A DNA stretch of 64,000 bases from Ehretia macrophylla (lineage: Eukaryota > Streptophyta > Magnoliopsida > Boraginales > Ehretiaceae): assembly GCA_037974665.1 (NCBI GenBank), contig CM075764.1:79500325-79564324 (forward strand). The letters are read 5' to 3'. The first letter of the stretch is position 1. Each line of letters begins with the position of its first letter. The notes under the pieces are model-generated. The model had not been told where the DNA came from and searched no databases. It saw only the letters and a list, made by a program, of their open reading frames with translations. Shown one piece after another: positions 26,801-37,201 of the stretch. The translations under genes were made by a program, and so were the position numbers.

Positions 26801-29800
26801 AGCGTTTTGCTTTATCATCCCCAGGTTTGCTCAATATGCACCAGACCAGGTGGTGCTTGCATAGAATGCAGGGTTGCAGATTGTTCTGTTCACTTTCATC
26901 CCTGGTGTGCCCAGCAGAAGGTTTTGCTCCTCTTTTTATCTTGTAATTCCAACTTCCTTTTTTGGAGATATTAGGTAATTTAGTCTATATGAAAGTTGTT
27001 TATACAAGTACTTAACAAAAAAAAGTTGTCTATTCAAGTCTCTCTGAGGATGATCTAGAGTCTTAATTTACTGATGTCTGGCAAGCTCTAACTTTACTGC
27101 TTGTGTGATTTTCCGGCTAGAAGTCAAGACAGTTGAAGATCTGATGAGGTGCATGTTGAACTTGATATTGCTAACAGGAAAAAATACTCGTTCTCAATTT
27201 AACTAAGCCTTAGAAGGAAAAGCTTACTACATTCTAAACTTCAATGGTTAAGACTAAGGATGCTTTTGGCCTGTTTTTTTTGGGGTCAAAGAGCATGTGT
27301 GAACTCCAATTGTGATTTCGCGAGTTTTTGGCTCTCGCAAAACGTGATCTTTTTCTCTTGTGATTCTCAAAACACGTGTTTGCCAATGCAAGGCCAAGTA
27401 GGCCCTTGATCTATCCTAAACAAATAAACTGACGTGAGGATGATTTATGAAATTTACTTGCGGAGATTGCTTTTTGCTCTCCACATATATTTTTCTTTTT
27501 GACTTCTCAAATTAGATATAGCTTTAGAACATCCCAAATTGGAAGGCGACAGGAATTTGAGCCCCAGATTATATAGGAGGCTACTTGGAATCTCTTTTTA
27601 TACTACTTTTATCCAATTAGCCAAATGATTATTAAAGCATAGGTAGTGAGTTTCTAAGATAATGTTATCTTGATTAGGTTTCTGTTGTATATGGCTTTTT
27701 GTGGAAAACTTTGTTATTTCTTTGTTTCCTTCTCCACCGCTGTATGTGGGGGCTTTTCATTCACCTTTTTTACTTTTGAGGTCAGGAAAAATTTATAGTC
27801 ATGAGGAATTTTTTTTGTTGGAGTAAGATTTAATACATCAAGGTAAATCGGCACTGTGACATGCCTGATAAATGGAGGACAAGTGATTTTATGAATAGCT
27901 TCAGAGTATATAATTTTCGCCAAGTTTTGACTTGCAGCTCAAGTAGAGTTTTCTCATGGAAATGGTAATACGCTGCTGCTGGAGTTTATCTATTACTTTT
28001 GAGATAAATGCTTGTTTACCTCTTGATTAAGAACTTTGCAGTGATTGAATTCACTAGACTGATACATAATTAATTTTTCCATTCAACTTAGTGTTTAGGT
28101 GAAACTTAATGTAGAAGTCATTTTCTAACTTAAATTTCTTGTTCTAAATGAAGTAAAGTTGACGAATGATCAATTGTCACAGGTACAAAGATGAACATGA
28201 ACACATTGAAATGATTTACGAGCCTTGCTGTGAACTGCTAACAATTTAAGTTTTCTTGGTTGCAGGGTCTGCTGCAAAGCGAGGTCGAAGGTGGTCATAA
28301 AGAGAATGTTGGTTTTTATGGAAGATGCATGGATCATGCAACACTCAGCCAGTCTAATGCTGGTGATTATCCTACTGAGGGAGAGAAGGAATTTACCTGT
28401 GCTCGAACAGAGGTTTGTTTTAGACTGAACAAAGTTTTAGATCTAAAAATAGAGTGGGAGATGCAGTCTTAACTGTTAACTAAATACAAAGCTCTATTGT
28501 AATTAGGGTTACAAGGGTCGTAAGTGGGATGACTCTAAAAGTATTCTACCTCATTGTCCTGATCGTAGCAATGGATGTCATGTTCCACAAGAGCAGCTAA
28601 ATGCCTGGCTTCATATTAATGGACAGAGATCATTCCCCGTAGTGCTTTCAAAGTTTTGGAAGTCAGAGATTGAGTTTGATTATCGGGTACGAAGTTAATA
28701 TAATTTATCAATTCAGCTATTTGATGGACACAGATAAAATTGTACGTCGTAGAACCTTCCATATTTGCCACTAATTTAGTGTTTTGGGTTCCTCATATCA
28801 CTTGCAGAAAGAATATGCTCGCTACAAGCAGTCAAAGGGTTGGAAACATTTGGTAGTTTACAAGTCTGGCATACATGGTCTTGGTCTTTACACATCTCAG
28901 TTCATTTCTCGTGGTGCAATGGTTCGTCATCTTTTACTACTTTGGTGAAATTCTTTAAATTGGATATAGCAGTTGAACCTTTTTGTGATCTCTTTGAAGG
29001 TTGTCGAGTATGTTGGTGAGATAGTTGGGCTCCGGGTAACTGACAAGAGGGAAAGCGAGTATCAAACTGGAAAGAAACTGCAATATAAGAGTGCTTGCTA
29101 TTTTTTCAGGATAGATAAAGAGCATATCATTGATGCCACCCGCAAAGGTGGAATTGCTCGTTTTGTGAATCATTCGTGCTTGGTAAATACCTCTCACTCA
29201 AAGATCTATTCCAATCCTACAGGCAATGAAGTTTCGAAAACGAAATCGTTGCTGGTTGATGATGGAACTAAGATGCATCTGAAAGACTCTGCATCTTTCC
29301 GAAAGGAAAAAAAAAAAAAAAAATTTAGAGAGCATATGAAGTCAAACAAGAAGTATTTACAATTATTCAAAAGCTTAAGAATTCAATCCTTATGACGTGT
29401 TAATTTGGAGAATTATGTTACGGATTTGGTTCCCAAATCGTTTAGTACCTTGTGCTGAATGAGATTTGGGGTTGTAGAATATGCTCGACTCACTTCTCTG
29501 TTTTTGTTGCCAGCCAAACTGCGTTGCCAAAGTAATTTCTGTAAGGAATGAAAAAAAGGTACTATTGTGCATTTTTATGTTCTCTCTTACTCTCTCTCTC
29601 TCTCTATATATATATATATGTGTGTGTGTGTATATATACATACATATATACATATACATATATATTGTTTTTTTTTTTTTCCTTTGTCAAGTTAATTTAT
29701 ATAGTTAAGACGGTGCAGGTTGTGTTTTTCGCTGAGAGAGACATATATCCTGGAGAAGAGATTACATATGACTACCATTTTAACCACGAGGACGAAGGTA

Positions 29801-29853
29801 AAAAGATTCCATGTTTTTGTAATTCCAAAAATTGCAGGCGTTATCTAAATTGA
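13904..29853 (+). CDS. Trithorax/MLL-type PHD-ePHD-SET histone lysine methyltransferase, 18 exons
   Basis: Exons by GT-AG sites and phase: 13904-14002, 15448-16041, 16395-16493, 17442-18111, 18312-19358, 19471-19591, 20316-22162, 24393-24516, 24620-24740, 24868-24951, 26175-26630, 26825-26920, 28266-28412, 28507-28686, 28808-28921, 29000-29182, 29514-29558, 29719-29853. They total 6,162 nt (2,053 aa) with no internal stop. The first ~1,200 residues are Ser/Asn-rich with no known domain. Basic clusters (SRKRKKRRMMKWKR and RRKRLRL) in exon 7 suggest nuclear import. A PHD finger (~1551-1600), an extended PHD (~1603-1808) and SET plus post-SET (~1908-2053) follow. By family knowledge it would methylate histone H3, probably K4, on chromatin. 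The exon 2/3 junction is ambiguous (16039/16402 also fits in frame). The start is the first in-frame ATG. It resembles plant ATX proteins only in its C-terminal modules; FYRN/FYRC and PWWP were not seen. Confidence 0.9.
18223..18240 (+). repeat. Poly-C / CT tract in intron 4
   Basis: A run of about 14 C followed by CTCTCTTCCTTC lies in the 3' half of intron 4 (18112-18311). It may act as part of an extended pyrimidine tract before the acceptor at 18311. Confidence 0.7.
22641..23342. mobile_element. Non-autonomous hAT element in intron 7
   Basis: The 702-bp element opens CAGTGTATAAAAAGGCG and its far end reads, in complement, CAGTGTAATAAAAGTCGCG, giving imperfect terminal inverted repeats of the hAT kind (CAGTG). 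The flanks are GTTGCCTG (22633-22640) and GTTGCTTG (23343-23350), an 8-bp target duplication with one change, as hAT elements make. Both ends are GC-rich with CGCCTAGGCGC-type motifs, while the core is AT-rich with no transposase. It is in intron 7 of the SET gene and is presumably spliced out. Confidence 0.88.
23566..24060. mobile_element. Tourist-like (PIF/Harbinger) MITE, copy 2, in intron 7
   Basis: Begins GGCTCCATTTGTTTGATTTA and ends, in complement, GGCTCCTTTTGTTTGCCATA. It is flanked by TTA on both sides (23563-23565 and 24061-24063). It shares its ends and its AAAATATTT-rich inside with the MITE at 4639-5071. A long CA/TA microsatellite and a GGAC/GGTG tandem array sit within it. Confidence 0.85.
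23747..23880. repeat. Microsatellite cluster (CA)n(TA)n and GGAC/GGTG arrays
   Basis: (AC) repeats at about 23747-23775 run into (AT) repeats to about 23810. After a short spacer come three GGAC units and four GGTG units near 23850-23880. They lie inside the MITE of intron 7 and create false open frames on both strands. Confidence 0.95.
24620..24951 (+). other. PHD finger module (exons 9-10)
   Basis: Exon 9 encodes CCVCG, then CNSC, and exon 10 continues VHQACYGI and WYCRPC. Together these give the C4HC3 zinc ligands of a PHD finger, about residues 1551-1600 of the protein. PHD fingers of trithorax proteins usually read histone tails. Each exon is in phase with its neighbours. A Lys-rich segment encoded by exon 8 precedes it. 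Confidence 0.9.
26175..28412 (+). other. Extended PHD module (exons 11-13)
   Basis: Exon 11 opens with ACVLCGYGGGAMTCA and closes with WVHVVCGLWTPGT. Exon 12 gives VCSICTRPGG, CIEC and HFHPWCA, and exon 13 ends the fold with FYGRCMDH. This is the pre-PHD zinc knuckle plus atypical PHD seen in trithorax, MLL and ATX proteins. About 85 residues of acidic, Ser-rich sequence lie between the first CxxC and the WVH block, longer than in animal MLL proteins. The module covers about residues 1603-1808. Confidence 0.9.
28808..29853 (+). other. SET and post-SET catalytic module (exons 15-18)
   Basis: Exon 15 holds SGIHGLGLYT, exon 16 VEYVGEIV, FRIDKEHIIDAT and RFVNHSCL, exon 17 (45 nt) PNCVAKVI, and exon 18 EITYDYHF plus the Cys-rich post-SET CFCNSKNC and the end RRYLN. 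All S-adenosylmethionine and catalytic motifs (GxG-like HGLG, NHSC..PNC, DY) are present, so the enzyme looks active. Intron 16 falls between Leu and Pro inside the NHSCLPNC motif. Confidence 0.95.
29587..29666. repeat. Mixed CT/AT/GT microsatellite in intron 17
   Basis: Consecutive (CT)n, (AT)n, (GT)n and ATAC-type runs fill the middle of the 160-bp intron between exons 17 and 18. Length changes here are likely and lie very close to catalytic SET exons. Confidence 0.95.
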
Positions 29854-31040
29854 GTAAACGTTCGTGTATCTAATTTCCATTTCCATGTGTTGTATGTAAA
29901 AATACTCTTTTTGCAACACTATTATATATGTATTATATATATGTAGAAACAAAAAGAGAAAACAATAATCTAACATGGATATCATTCTTGGCCCTGTTAT
30001 ATTTTTAACCTACATCATCCAAATCTGAGGTCGACATCTTTTTCTTAACAGTTAACCAAGTCCTCGATAATGTCCTATACTAACTCAAGTTACCGTATTC
30101 AGTTGTTTGATCATGTATATTGAGTCTGATCATAAATGAGCAAGAATTTTTTTTTGTAATATTATAATCGAGTGGAAGATTGGGTTGTAAGCTGTTAACA
30201 TATATATATTTTTATTATAATTACATTAACAATTTACAATGGTTGGATTTTTTTCATAATGTTATAGTCATTATGGGTAGATTTATTCTATTGTAGATAC
30301 CTCTACCACCAATCATAATGGGGAAGCACGATTAGAATAAATTTGGAAAATTACATTATCCAAATTCCCTGAAACAGAAGAGTATTTTGCATAATAGGAC
30401 CTGCTAATTTCTGGAAATTGTTACCATCACACTCCCACAGTTAACATGGCTGTTCAAAACAATAGAGCATGATACGCATGCTATATGAAGTTGCAATAAT
30501 GAATCGCTCCCTCAAATCCAAGCCAAGTCTGGGACAGTTTCAATTCGGAAGTTAATGGCGTTAATTTCAGATAATGGTTGGAGCGCCATGTGCAATATTT
30601 CTTACAAACTTTACTCGGCTATGTATTTTTTTCATGTTTATAGTAATGTGCATGGAGGACATTTTGCATGTTTCGAGAGAAAGCACTTTTTTTTTTTTGT
30701 TTTTGTTTGGGTCAAATCGAGAAAAGCACTTGTAAAGATGGTTTTTAGCTTTTATTATTATTATTATTTTATTGTTTAATACTGATGAAGTTACATTTGA
30801 GGGAGGTTTCTTTCTCAATGGTGCATTTGAGATCTGCGCTATGCCCTTGAATTGTATTACATCTCACACCTATTACCAAAATTGAGGTAATAGAAACTGA
30901 AACTCGCAGGTACGTGAAAACAATGCTGGAAAAAATGAAACTTGAAATAATTATACATTTTAAGCTAGAAATTTCAATGTGAATGTGATTAAAAGACAAG
31001 TTTAAATGCATGCATCTTAGAATCAGGCATCAACTTGGTA
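29854..31040 (+). other. 3' flank of the SET gene, no further gene seen
   Basis: The stop codon TGA is at 29851-29853. AT-rich sequence with ATATATGTATTATATATATG follows and may serve as polyadenylation signal, but no clear AATAAA was found close by. Open frames at 30555-31011 are low in complexity and not supported. The transcript probably ends within a few hundred bases of the stop (inference). Confidence 0.4.
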
Positions 31041-31065
31041 GTTTATATATATAGCCACTGCCAGG

Positions 31066-31747
31066 GACAGAGAACTTAGTTCCACTTGCAGCTGTTCATC
31101 CAATACCACCAATGGCTACTACAAATTCTCCTCTGGTAACCACTGTGGCAACAGCCATACCGGCAGTGGGCATTCCACCAAATTTGGCCTCATCATCTTA
31201 GACAGTGGACCTGTCGACCTTAGTTCAGATGTTCTACAGCTCTTAGGGGGCAATGAACCAATTCTTGCAAACTCGGGCTTCAAATCCTATAATTGGATCG
31301 AAGTATCGAACCTAAAACCATAGTTAGGTCACGGCCCGACAAAAGACTAGGTCAAGAATAAGAGAGCTCTTAACTGTTTCAAACATAACTTTAACCACTC
31401 AAGATAAGGGTGAGCCTAGTTCTTCCATTCTCGAGGCTATGGGTCCAGAGGTGAGGAGAACGACCCCCATGATCATTGTGGGACAATTCCACCGAATCAG
31501 GGGCACAACTTCACCTATAAAAGGACCATTCTAACACTTAAAGAGGGTATCTAACTCTAGCTTCGCATACTAAATTACTCGTTAAGCTTTTTATAAGTTC
31601 TTTGTTGTCCTCATAATTGACTTAAGCATCGAAGTAGGACTTTAGGCACCACCCTTGGGTCCTTTGTTTTGCAGGTATCTTGCTCGGAATCATACCTGCC
31701 CAGTTCGAGGAAGCAGGTCTAGATCTATGTTGCTAGCCCAATATAGT
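31066..31747 (+). mobile_element. Ty3/gypsy fragment (gag start joined to LTR-like sequence)
   Basis: Bases 31066-31290 match 36300-36520 closely and encode the same gag opening (around ELVPLA and TVDLSTLVQMFY). From about 31297 the sequence resembles the end of a gypsy LTR: it holds TATAAAAGGACC near 31517 and a CA-rich end near 31740. The fragment lacks most of an element and is an old, broken fossil. The TRIM begins directly after it. Confidence 0.55.
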
Positions 31748-31794
31748 TGTTAGAATATGACACTTGTCCTATATCAGAAAATTAGAAACTCTAA

Positions 31795-32095
31795 GGTAGC
31801 GATTGGTACATTAGAATGGATTTGGACAGGAATGGAATGAACCAAAAAATGGAATGAACTTGGGAATGAGAATGACATGTTTGGTATGCTCTAGAAATTA
31901 AGAGTAGTAATGCGAATGACTTATATAATATGACGTAATTATCCTTTTATTATTATAGTATTACAAAGAAGAATAAATATAAACATAATCGTAAAAAATA
32001 TAAATATAAATAATAATAATAAAAATAATAATAAAAAAAATAAATTAAAAAATATTAATAATAATTATTAATAACAAAATATTAATATATTTTTA

Positions 32096-32131
<36 letters not shown>

Positions 32132-32943
32132 TAATCACTATTATTATTTTTTATTTTTATTATTTTATTTATTATTATTATTATTATCATTTTTTATTAT
32201 TATAATAATAATTATTATTATTTTCATAATAATATTATTATATTTTTAATTATTATTTTATTATTATTATTATAATAATAATAATAATAATAATAATTAT
32301 TATTATTTTTATTATTTTTATTAATATAAAATTACTAATTATTATTTTTTTCATTATAATATTATTATTTTTTTAATTTTTATTTTTTTCATTTTTATTA
32401 TTATTTTTATTTTTATTATTATAATAATAATTATTATTATTTTCATAATAATATTACTATATTTTTAATTATTATTATTATCATTTTTATTATTATTTTT
32501 ATTTTTATTATTATAATAATAATAATTATTATTTTCATAATAATATTATTGTATTTTTAATTATTATTATTTTTATTATTTAATCACTATTATTATTTTT
32601 TATTTTTATTTTTATTATTATTTTTTTTTTCATAATAATAATAATTATTATTTTTATAATAATAATTATTATATTTTTTAATTATTGTTATTATTATTAT
32701 TATTATTATTATTGTAAAACAAATTATTTATAAAGAGTATGGTAGTCAAGTTGATTTCCAAATACATGGGAATGGGCCATTCCCATGTATTTGGTTTGGA
32801 ATGACTATTCCCATGTATGTGGGAATAGGATTTCCTTGGGAATGACATTCCCAAGTTCATTCTCTCATACCAAACATGAGAATTAAAATAGAATTGAGAA
32901 TACCATTCCATTCCCAACTCATTCCTATATACCAATCACTACC
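31795..32943. mobile_element. PIF/Harbinger-type element inside the TRIM's 5' LTR
   Basis: Ends are GGTAGCGATTGGTACATTAG on the left and, in complement, GGTAGTGATTGGTATATAGG on the right. The flanks are TAA at 31792-31794 and TAA at 32944-32946, the target duplication of this superfamily. Removing the element rejoins the TRIM LTR so that it matches the second LTR. The 1,149-bp element has no transposase. Its core (about 31920-32715) is nearly all A and T, mostly (TTA/AAT)n. Confidence 0.88.
31975..32715. repeat. Long AT-only trinucleotide-like repeat
   Basis: Over 700 bases contain almost no G or C and consist of interrupted ATT, AAT and TTTTTATT units, with internal near-repeats of about 100-150 bp. 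It makes up the core of the Harbinger-type element. Confidence 0.95.
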
Positions 32944-33396
32944 TAAGACCAATTTATAAGATTCTGAGCTACTCCACTTGGCACCAATTGGTTTTAGGAT
33001 GAAACATCAGTTATCTTAACATGGTATCAGAGCTGAGCCCTGAGTCTAGTCATATGCATCCACGTGCGACCTATCTCAAATTAGGTCCACTTATGTTCAA
33101 TCTTTCGTATGTGCCATATTCCACACATCTTTAATCTTCCACGTCTGTCCCATGCGTGTTCAATCTTCCACATGTGCTACCATGTGTATTCAATCTTCCA
33201 AGTATGATCTATCTAAAAAATTAGGTCTCCGTGCGTTTAATCTTACACGTGTGACTCCTCTGAAATCAGATCATACGTGAGGAGGAGTGTTAGAATATTA
33301 CACTTGTCCCATATCGAAAAATCAGAAACTCTAACACTACCTTATAAGATCTTGAATTACTCCACTTGGCACCAACTGGTTAGGTTTCATCTTACA

Positions 33397-33475
33397 ACTA
33401 ATTGGTGTCAAGTGGAGTAGCCCATGATCTTATAAAGTGGCGTAGAAGTTTATAATTTTTCGATGTAGGAAAGTG
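33397..33475 (-). mobile_element. Inverted TRIM LTR fragment
   Basis: Complement of the TRIM LTR: it contains GGTGTCAAGTGGAGTAG and ATCTTATAAAGT, the reverse of CTACTCCACTTGGCACC and ACCTTATAAGAT. It begins right after the end of the + strand TRIM, so the two form a head-to-head arrangement. It is a truncated fossil. Confidence 0.7.
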
Positions 33476-35936
33476 TGAGACCCCGAATTTTTCCTTATTT
33501 GCAATTACGTGTTTTGACTTGTTTATATGTTATATGAATTGAAATATGTTAATTATGTGATTATAACTTCTATCACATGATATGTGAGCATTCATGAAAT
33601 TTTCATAAAAATCTGCATTAAAAATTTTATCGTCGATTTTTGTGAAAGTATTTGAGCACACGTCCGCTAAAATTTTGACACGGGTGTTTTAAACGTCTTA
33701 AAAGCTAGTCCTCTATTATTAATAGAATCCTGTTTGATAAAAATTGATTCTGAAACAGAATAGGAATTTAAATATACTTTTCGGGCAAAAAGTAACGTTT
33801 TTGAGCCAAATAGTGATTTCTACTAAATCCGATTCTTGCGTTGACTTTCGTTGACCTGGTATATATTAATATAAATGTATTTATATGTGATATTAAATGA
33901 TTTTAGATTAATTGTGCATTCAAAAGACATTGGAAAATAAAGAATATAACTTTTTTCATCTTCTTTTGTAAAAATAAGCATTTTATTTTAATTGTATGTA
34001 ATTAAATGCCTACATATAAATGTTGCAACTAAAAATAGTCTACTAAATCTAGTATTTAAGTTAGATAGTATTTATATGAATATTTTTGGCAAAGACTCAA
34101 CTAAAATAACTAAATTGCCAACTTTGACTTTTGTATCTTGCTTTGACTTTGCCTATAAAATGACTACACACATTAAAACCAAAGAAAAACACCACATTTA
34201 CATACACATTGCAGCCGTGAGTTTTGGGAGAAAGAAGGAAAAAATTTTCTTAGGTTTTCAAGTTTAATTTTCTCATAGAATTTGCAATTCCAGTCCAAAT
34301 CACTTCATTCAAAGCTTGTTTTTGCTTGTTGGAATCTATTCTACCTATTTCTAGCATTTGTTTGGATCAAAGGTGAGGAAAAAAAATTAGATTATAATTT
34401 TAAAGCTTATGTCAAATTTTCAAAATTGAATATTTAGTTGTTGTTTTGTTAAATTGTCTTTAGATTATTGCTAGTTAGGTGTTATAGACTTACTTTGTGG
34501 GTTTATAGCAATTTTAAACGGTTGTAACATGTATTTTTATTTTTTGGGTATTTAATTGATAATTTAGCTCATTTCTTGAATAATTGTAGTTGTAGAAGTT
34601 GAAATCGAGTTGTAGCTGCTTCTATAGACTCGTTATTTATTGTGTAGTAATGTTGTAATGCCAAATTTTCAATTGGATAGCCGTGGGAAAAGTAAAAAAT
34701 TCCAGCCATAGTGCATTGCCATTTTTGGGCTTGTTGGTCTCTGTTTTAGGTGACTTTTGGTTGGTTTAAGAGGGGGCTAATGTACAAATTGGTGGTTGAG
34801 TGATAGGAAGTGCTTTGGAGGTTATTGGATTTCTAGATTGTAGGTTATGAATTTTTGAAATTTGTGTAGTCTTTCTTTGAAATGCTTAAATGTTGTCTTT
34901 AGTGGTTAGGTAGTGTTTGAGTAGTTGTTTCTTGCATTGTTGTTGAGTAGGTCCGGGATCGAATGCATGTTGATATGTGTGTTAAGTTGGGTGACCTACT
35001 TTGTCATTTAACTTGATTGTCTTAATTGTTTAATTGATGTTATGATGATTGAAATGTTGTTAACTGATTGATGAACGATGATCTTTTGGAGGACAACCTA
35101 CGTTGTTGTCTTCGCAGAATATGAATTTTTATTATTATTGTCATGAGTCTTGATAGTGTGTGCCACCTCTCGGACATCATCGGGCTGTTGCGTTGATAAC
35201 GGCATGACTATCATAGACTACCCTTAGCTCGCTTGGAGGAGATGCCATGGAGGGAGGGGCTAGATGAGGTACCTCGGTTATGTATTATGGGAGTTACAAG
35301 AAGTTGGTTGAGATCGTGATGGCGTATGGAGCTACACCAACTAGAGTATTCTTTCTCAAATGAATGGTCATTTATGTGGTTTGAAATGAATTGTTGATGT
35401 TAATGATGATTATTGCGTGTTATTGCTCATAAGATGATTACTGCGTGTTATTGCTCACCCTCATTCGTTTGCTGCAATCAGGTGTTACTGAATCAGATTA
35501 TGGGTACGTGCCTCAGGAAGCTGAGAATGTGACTTATGTTGAAGAGTCTTATGTGTTAGAGTCATATCCTTGATGCTTAGCTGGAATGTTTTATGCTATT
35601 TTGTAGTATAACTTATGCTGTAAAGTTTCAAGCTTTTAAAGATTGTATTGTATAAATTGATCTAAAGATAGTAAAAGTGTTATGCTAGTTTAGTTGTCTT
35701 ACTGTTGGAATTTGAATAGGTTGCTAAGCTAGTATATTATGTTATGTATGTATACGGTTTAACTTGTTGATGTTGTTGTTGAAATGGAGGCATGTAATCT
35801 ATGGTTGAGTTGTTGAATGGTTGTTTAATATATGGAATCGGTTGCGTTGTTTGTTGTTGAAGTATTTGTGGAGTTGTTGTTGATGTTTGGAGTTGGTTGT
35901 ATGATATTATAAAGGGTTGGTTTAGAGCCCTGATGT
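33476..35936. mobile_element. Possible solo LTR or gypsy remnant
   Basis: The stretch starts near TGAGACCCCGAATTTTTCC, a start seen in several plant gypsy LTRs, and separates two pieces of an inverted TRIM. Near 35100-35500 are features often seen near LTR ends in such families (CACCTCTCGGACATC, and TTATTGCTCACCCTCATTCG). A 'ATTACTGCGTGTTATTGCTC'-type unit occurs twice at about 35411-35458. No coding region, paired LTR or clean target duplication was found, so the edges are approximate. Confidence 0.35.
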
Positions 35937-36175
35937 CGCCTCACGTGTGACCTAATTTGAGAGGAGTCGCACGTAGAATTTTGAACACGCGTGGACTTGA
36001 TTTTGAGATGGACCATATTTGGAAGATTAAATACACATGATTGATTAACACATGTGAAAAATTGAGCACATATGAGACACACGTTGAAGATTGAAGATGT
36101 GTGGAACATGACACATGCGACAGATTGAATATAAATGGACTTGATTTGAGATGAATCACACGCGGATGACAAAAA
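35937..36175 (-). mobile_element. Inverted fragment of TRIM internal region
   Basis: Complement of the inside of the TRIM at 33030-33287: blocks such as CTCACGTGTGACC, GAGAGGAGTCGCACG and the repeated AGATTGAA...CACATG units align in reverse order. With 33397-33475 it represents a second, minus-strand TRIM copy, now split and truncated. Confidence 0.65.
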
Positions 36176-36184
36176 CTGGACCAA

Positions 36185-37201
36185 ACTTTAACAGTTTGGT
36201 GCCGTTTGTGGGAACGACTTGATCATCCCATTGATAATTTGACATGGTACACACAAGAAGCTAGGCTACTGGTGACATTAGACCCACCCAAGATGACCAA
36301 CCACTACTAGGGATAGAGAACTTAGTTCCACTCGCAACTGCTTATCCAATACCACTTGTGGCTATTACAAATCCTTCTCTGGTAACCATTATAGCAACAA
36401 CCATACTAGTAGTGGGCATTCTACCAAATTTGGCCTCATCATCTTAGGCAGTAGACTTGCCGACCTTTGTTCAAATGTTCTACAACTTGCAGGGGACAAT
36501 GAACCAATTTTTGCAAACTCAGGGCCTAGCTGCTCCTGCAGTCCCAGGAGCAATATCAGTCCACCCTCAACTGCTCATCCTCTATCGCAAAATACACCAA
36601 GGACAAGAGGCCGACCTTCAGCCTTTAAGCAACCAGATGATGATATAGGATCGATAGAGTAGATGGATGGACTAGAGAACACCCGGACTCAATTATTAGC
36701 TACTAGGTTCGAGGGACCAGTAGGTTTCGCAAGTCCGCCATGAACAACATCAGCGAGAAACAAGCCGCTCTCAAGAAAGATCCAAGAAGAGTCAATTCCT
36801 AAATGGTATAGTTTCCAACCTTGCCCAACTATGATGGAATTGTAGATCCTGAAGATCATTTGCCGATTTTTGACCACTACATGAATTTCTACGATGTGTC
36901 CGACCTGATCAAATGTAAGACCTTCTAAACTACTTTGGTCTATCCATCTCGGAGGTGGTTCTCAAAGCTACCAACAGGATCTATCAAGAGTTATGAGGAC
37001 TTGTATAGAGAATTCCAAGACCGATTTGCCAGTAGCAAACATCCTTCTAAGCTCACAGCTTCGCTACTCAATATCAAGCAACAGAAAGGGAAAACACTCA
37101 GGGAGTTTACCCAGATGTTCAATTAAGCAGCACTTGATGTTCCGAATATACAACAGCCAATTGCTTTTGTGGCCTTTATACAGGGACTAAGGTCATGTTC
37201 T
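36185..37201 (+). mobile_element. Ty3/gypsy 5' internal region with gag start (fragment)
   Basis: TTTGGTGCCGTTTGTGGGAA near 36196 is the characteristic start of the internal region in Tat-type and related plant gypsy elements. It is followed by gag-like coding: MPTFVQMFYNLQGTMNQFLQ at 36457 and, at about 36935-37126, a gag core with SRRWFSKLP, SYEDLYREFQDRF and LREFTQMFN. The element is broken, in more than one frame, and its right side is cut off by copia element A at 37202. No matching LTR is adjacent on the left. Confidence 0.7.

Larger units (their letters stand above)
31748..33396 (+). mobile_element. TRIM element with ~120-bp LTRs, interrupted by a DNA transposon
   Basis: A short direct repeat starting TGTTAGAATAT lies at 31748 and again at 33288, and both copies continue through CTCCACTTGGCACCAA to CTTA(A)CA. 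Directly after the first copy is TGGTATCAGAGC (33022-33033), an initiator-Met primer site. Directly before the second is the purine tract GTGAGGAGGAG. The inside is about 265 bp with no coding. LTRs are about 122 bp (without the insert) and 109 bp. No target duplication was found. TRIMs are non-autonomous and move with help from full LTR elements. Confidence 0.8.

Noticed and set aside
29548-29853. A separate small + strand gene at the end of the SET gene
   Set aside because: Its last part is exon 18 of the SET gene read through the microsatellite intron. Splice sites and domain content assign it to the SET gene.
33022-33034. TGGTATCAGAGC words that could hint at tRNA genes
   Set aside because: Each such word sits next to an LTR end and is a primer binding site. 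No tRNA cloverleaf surrounds any of them.
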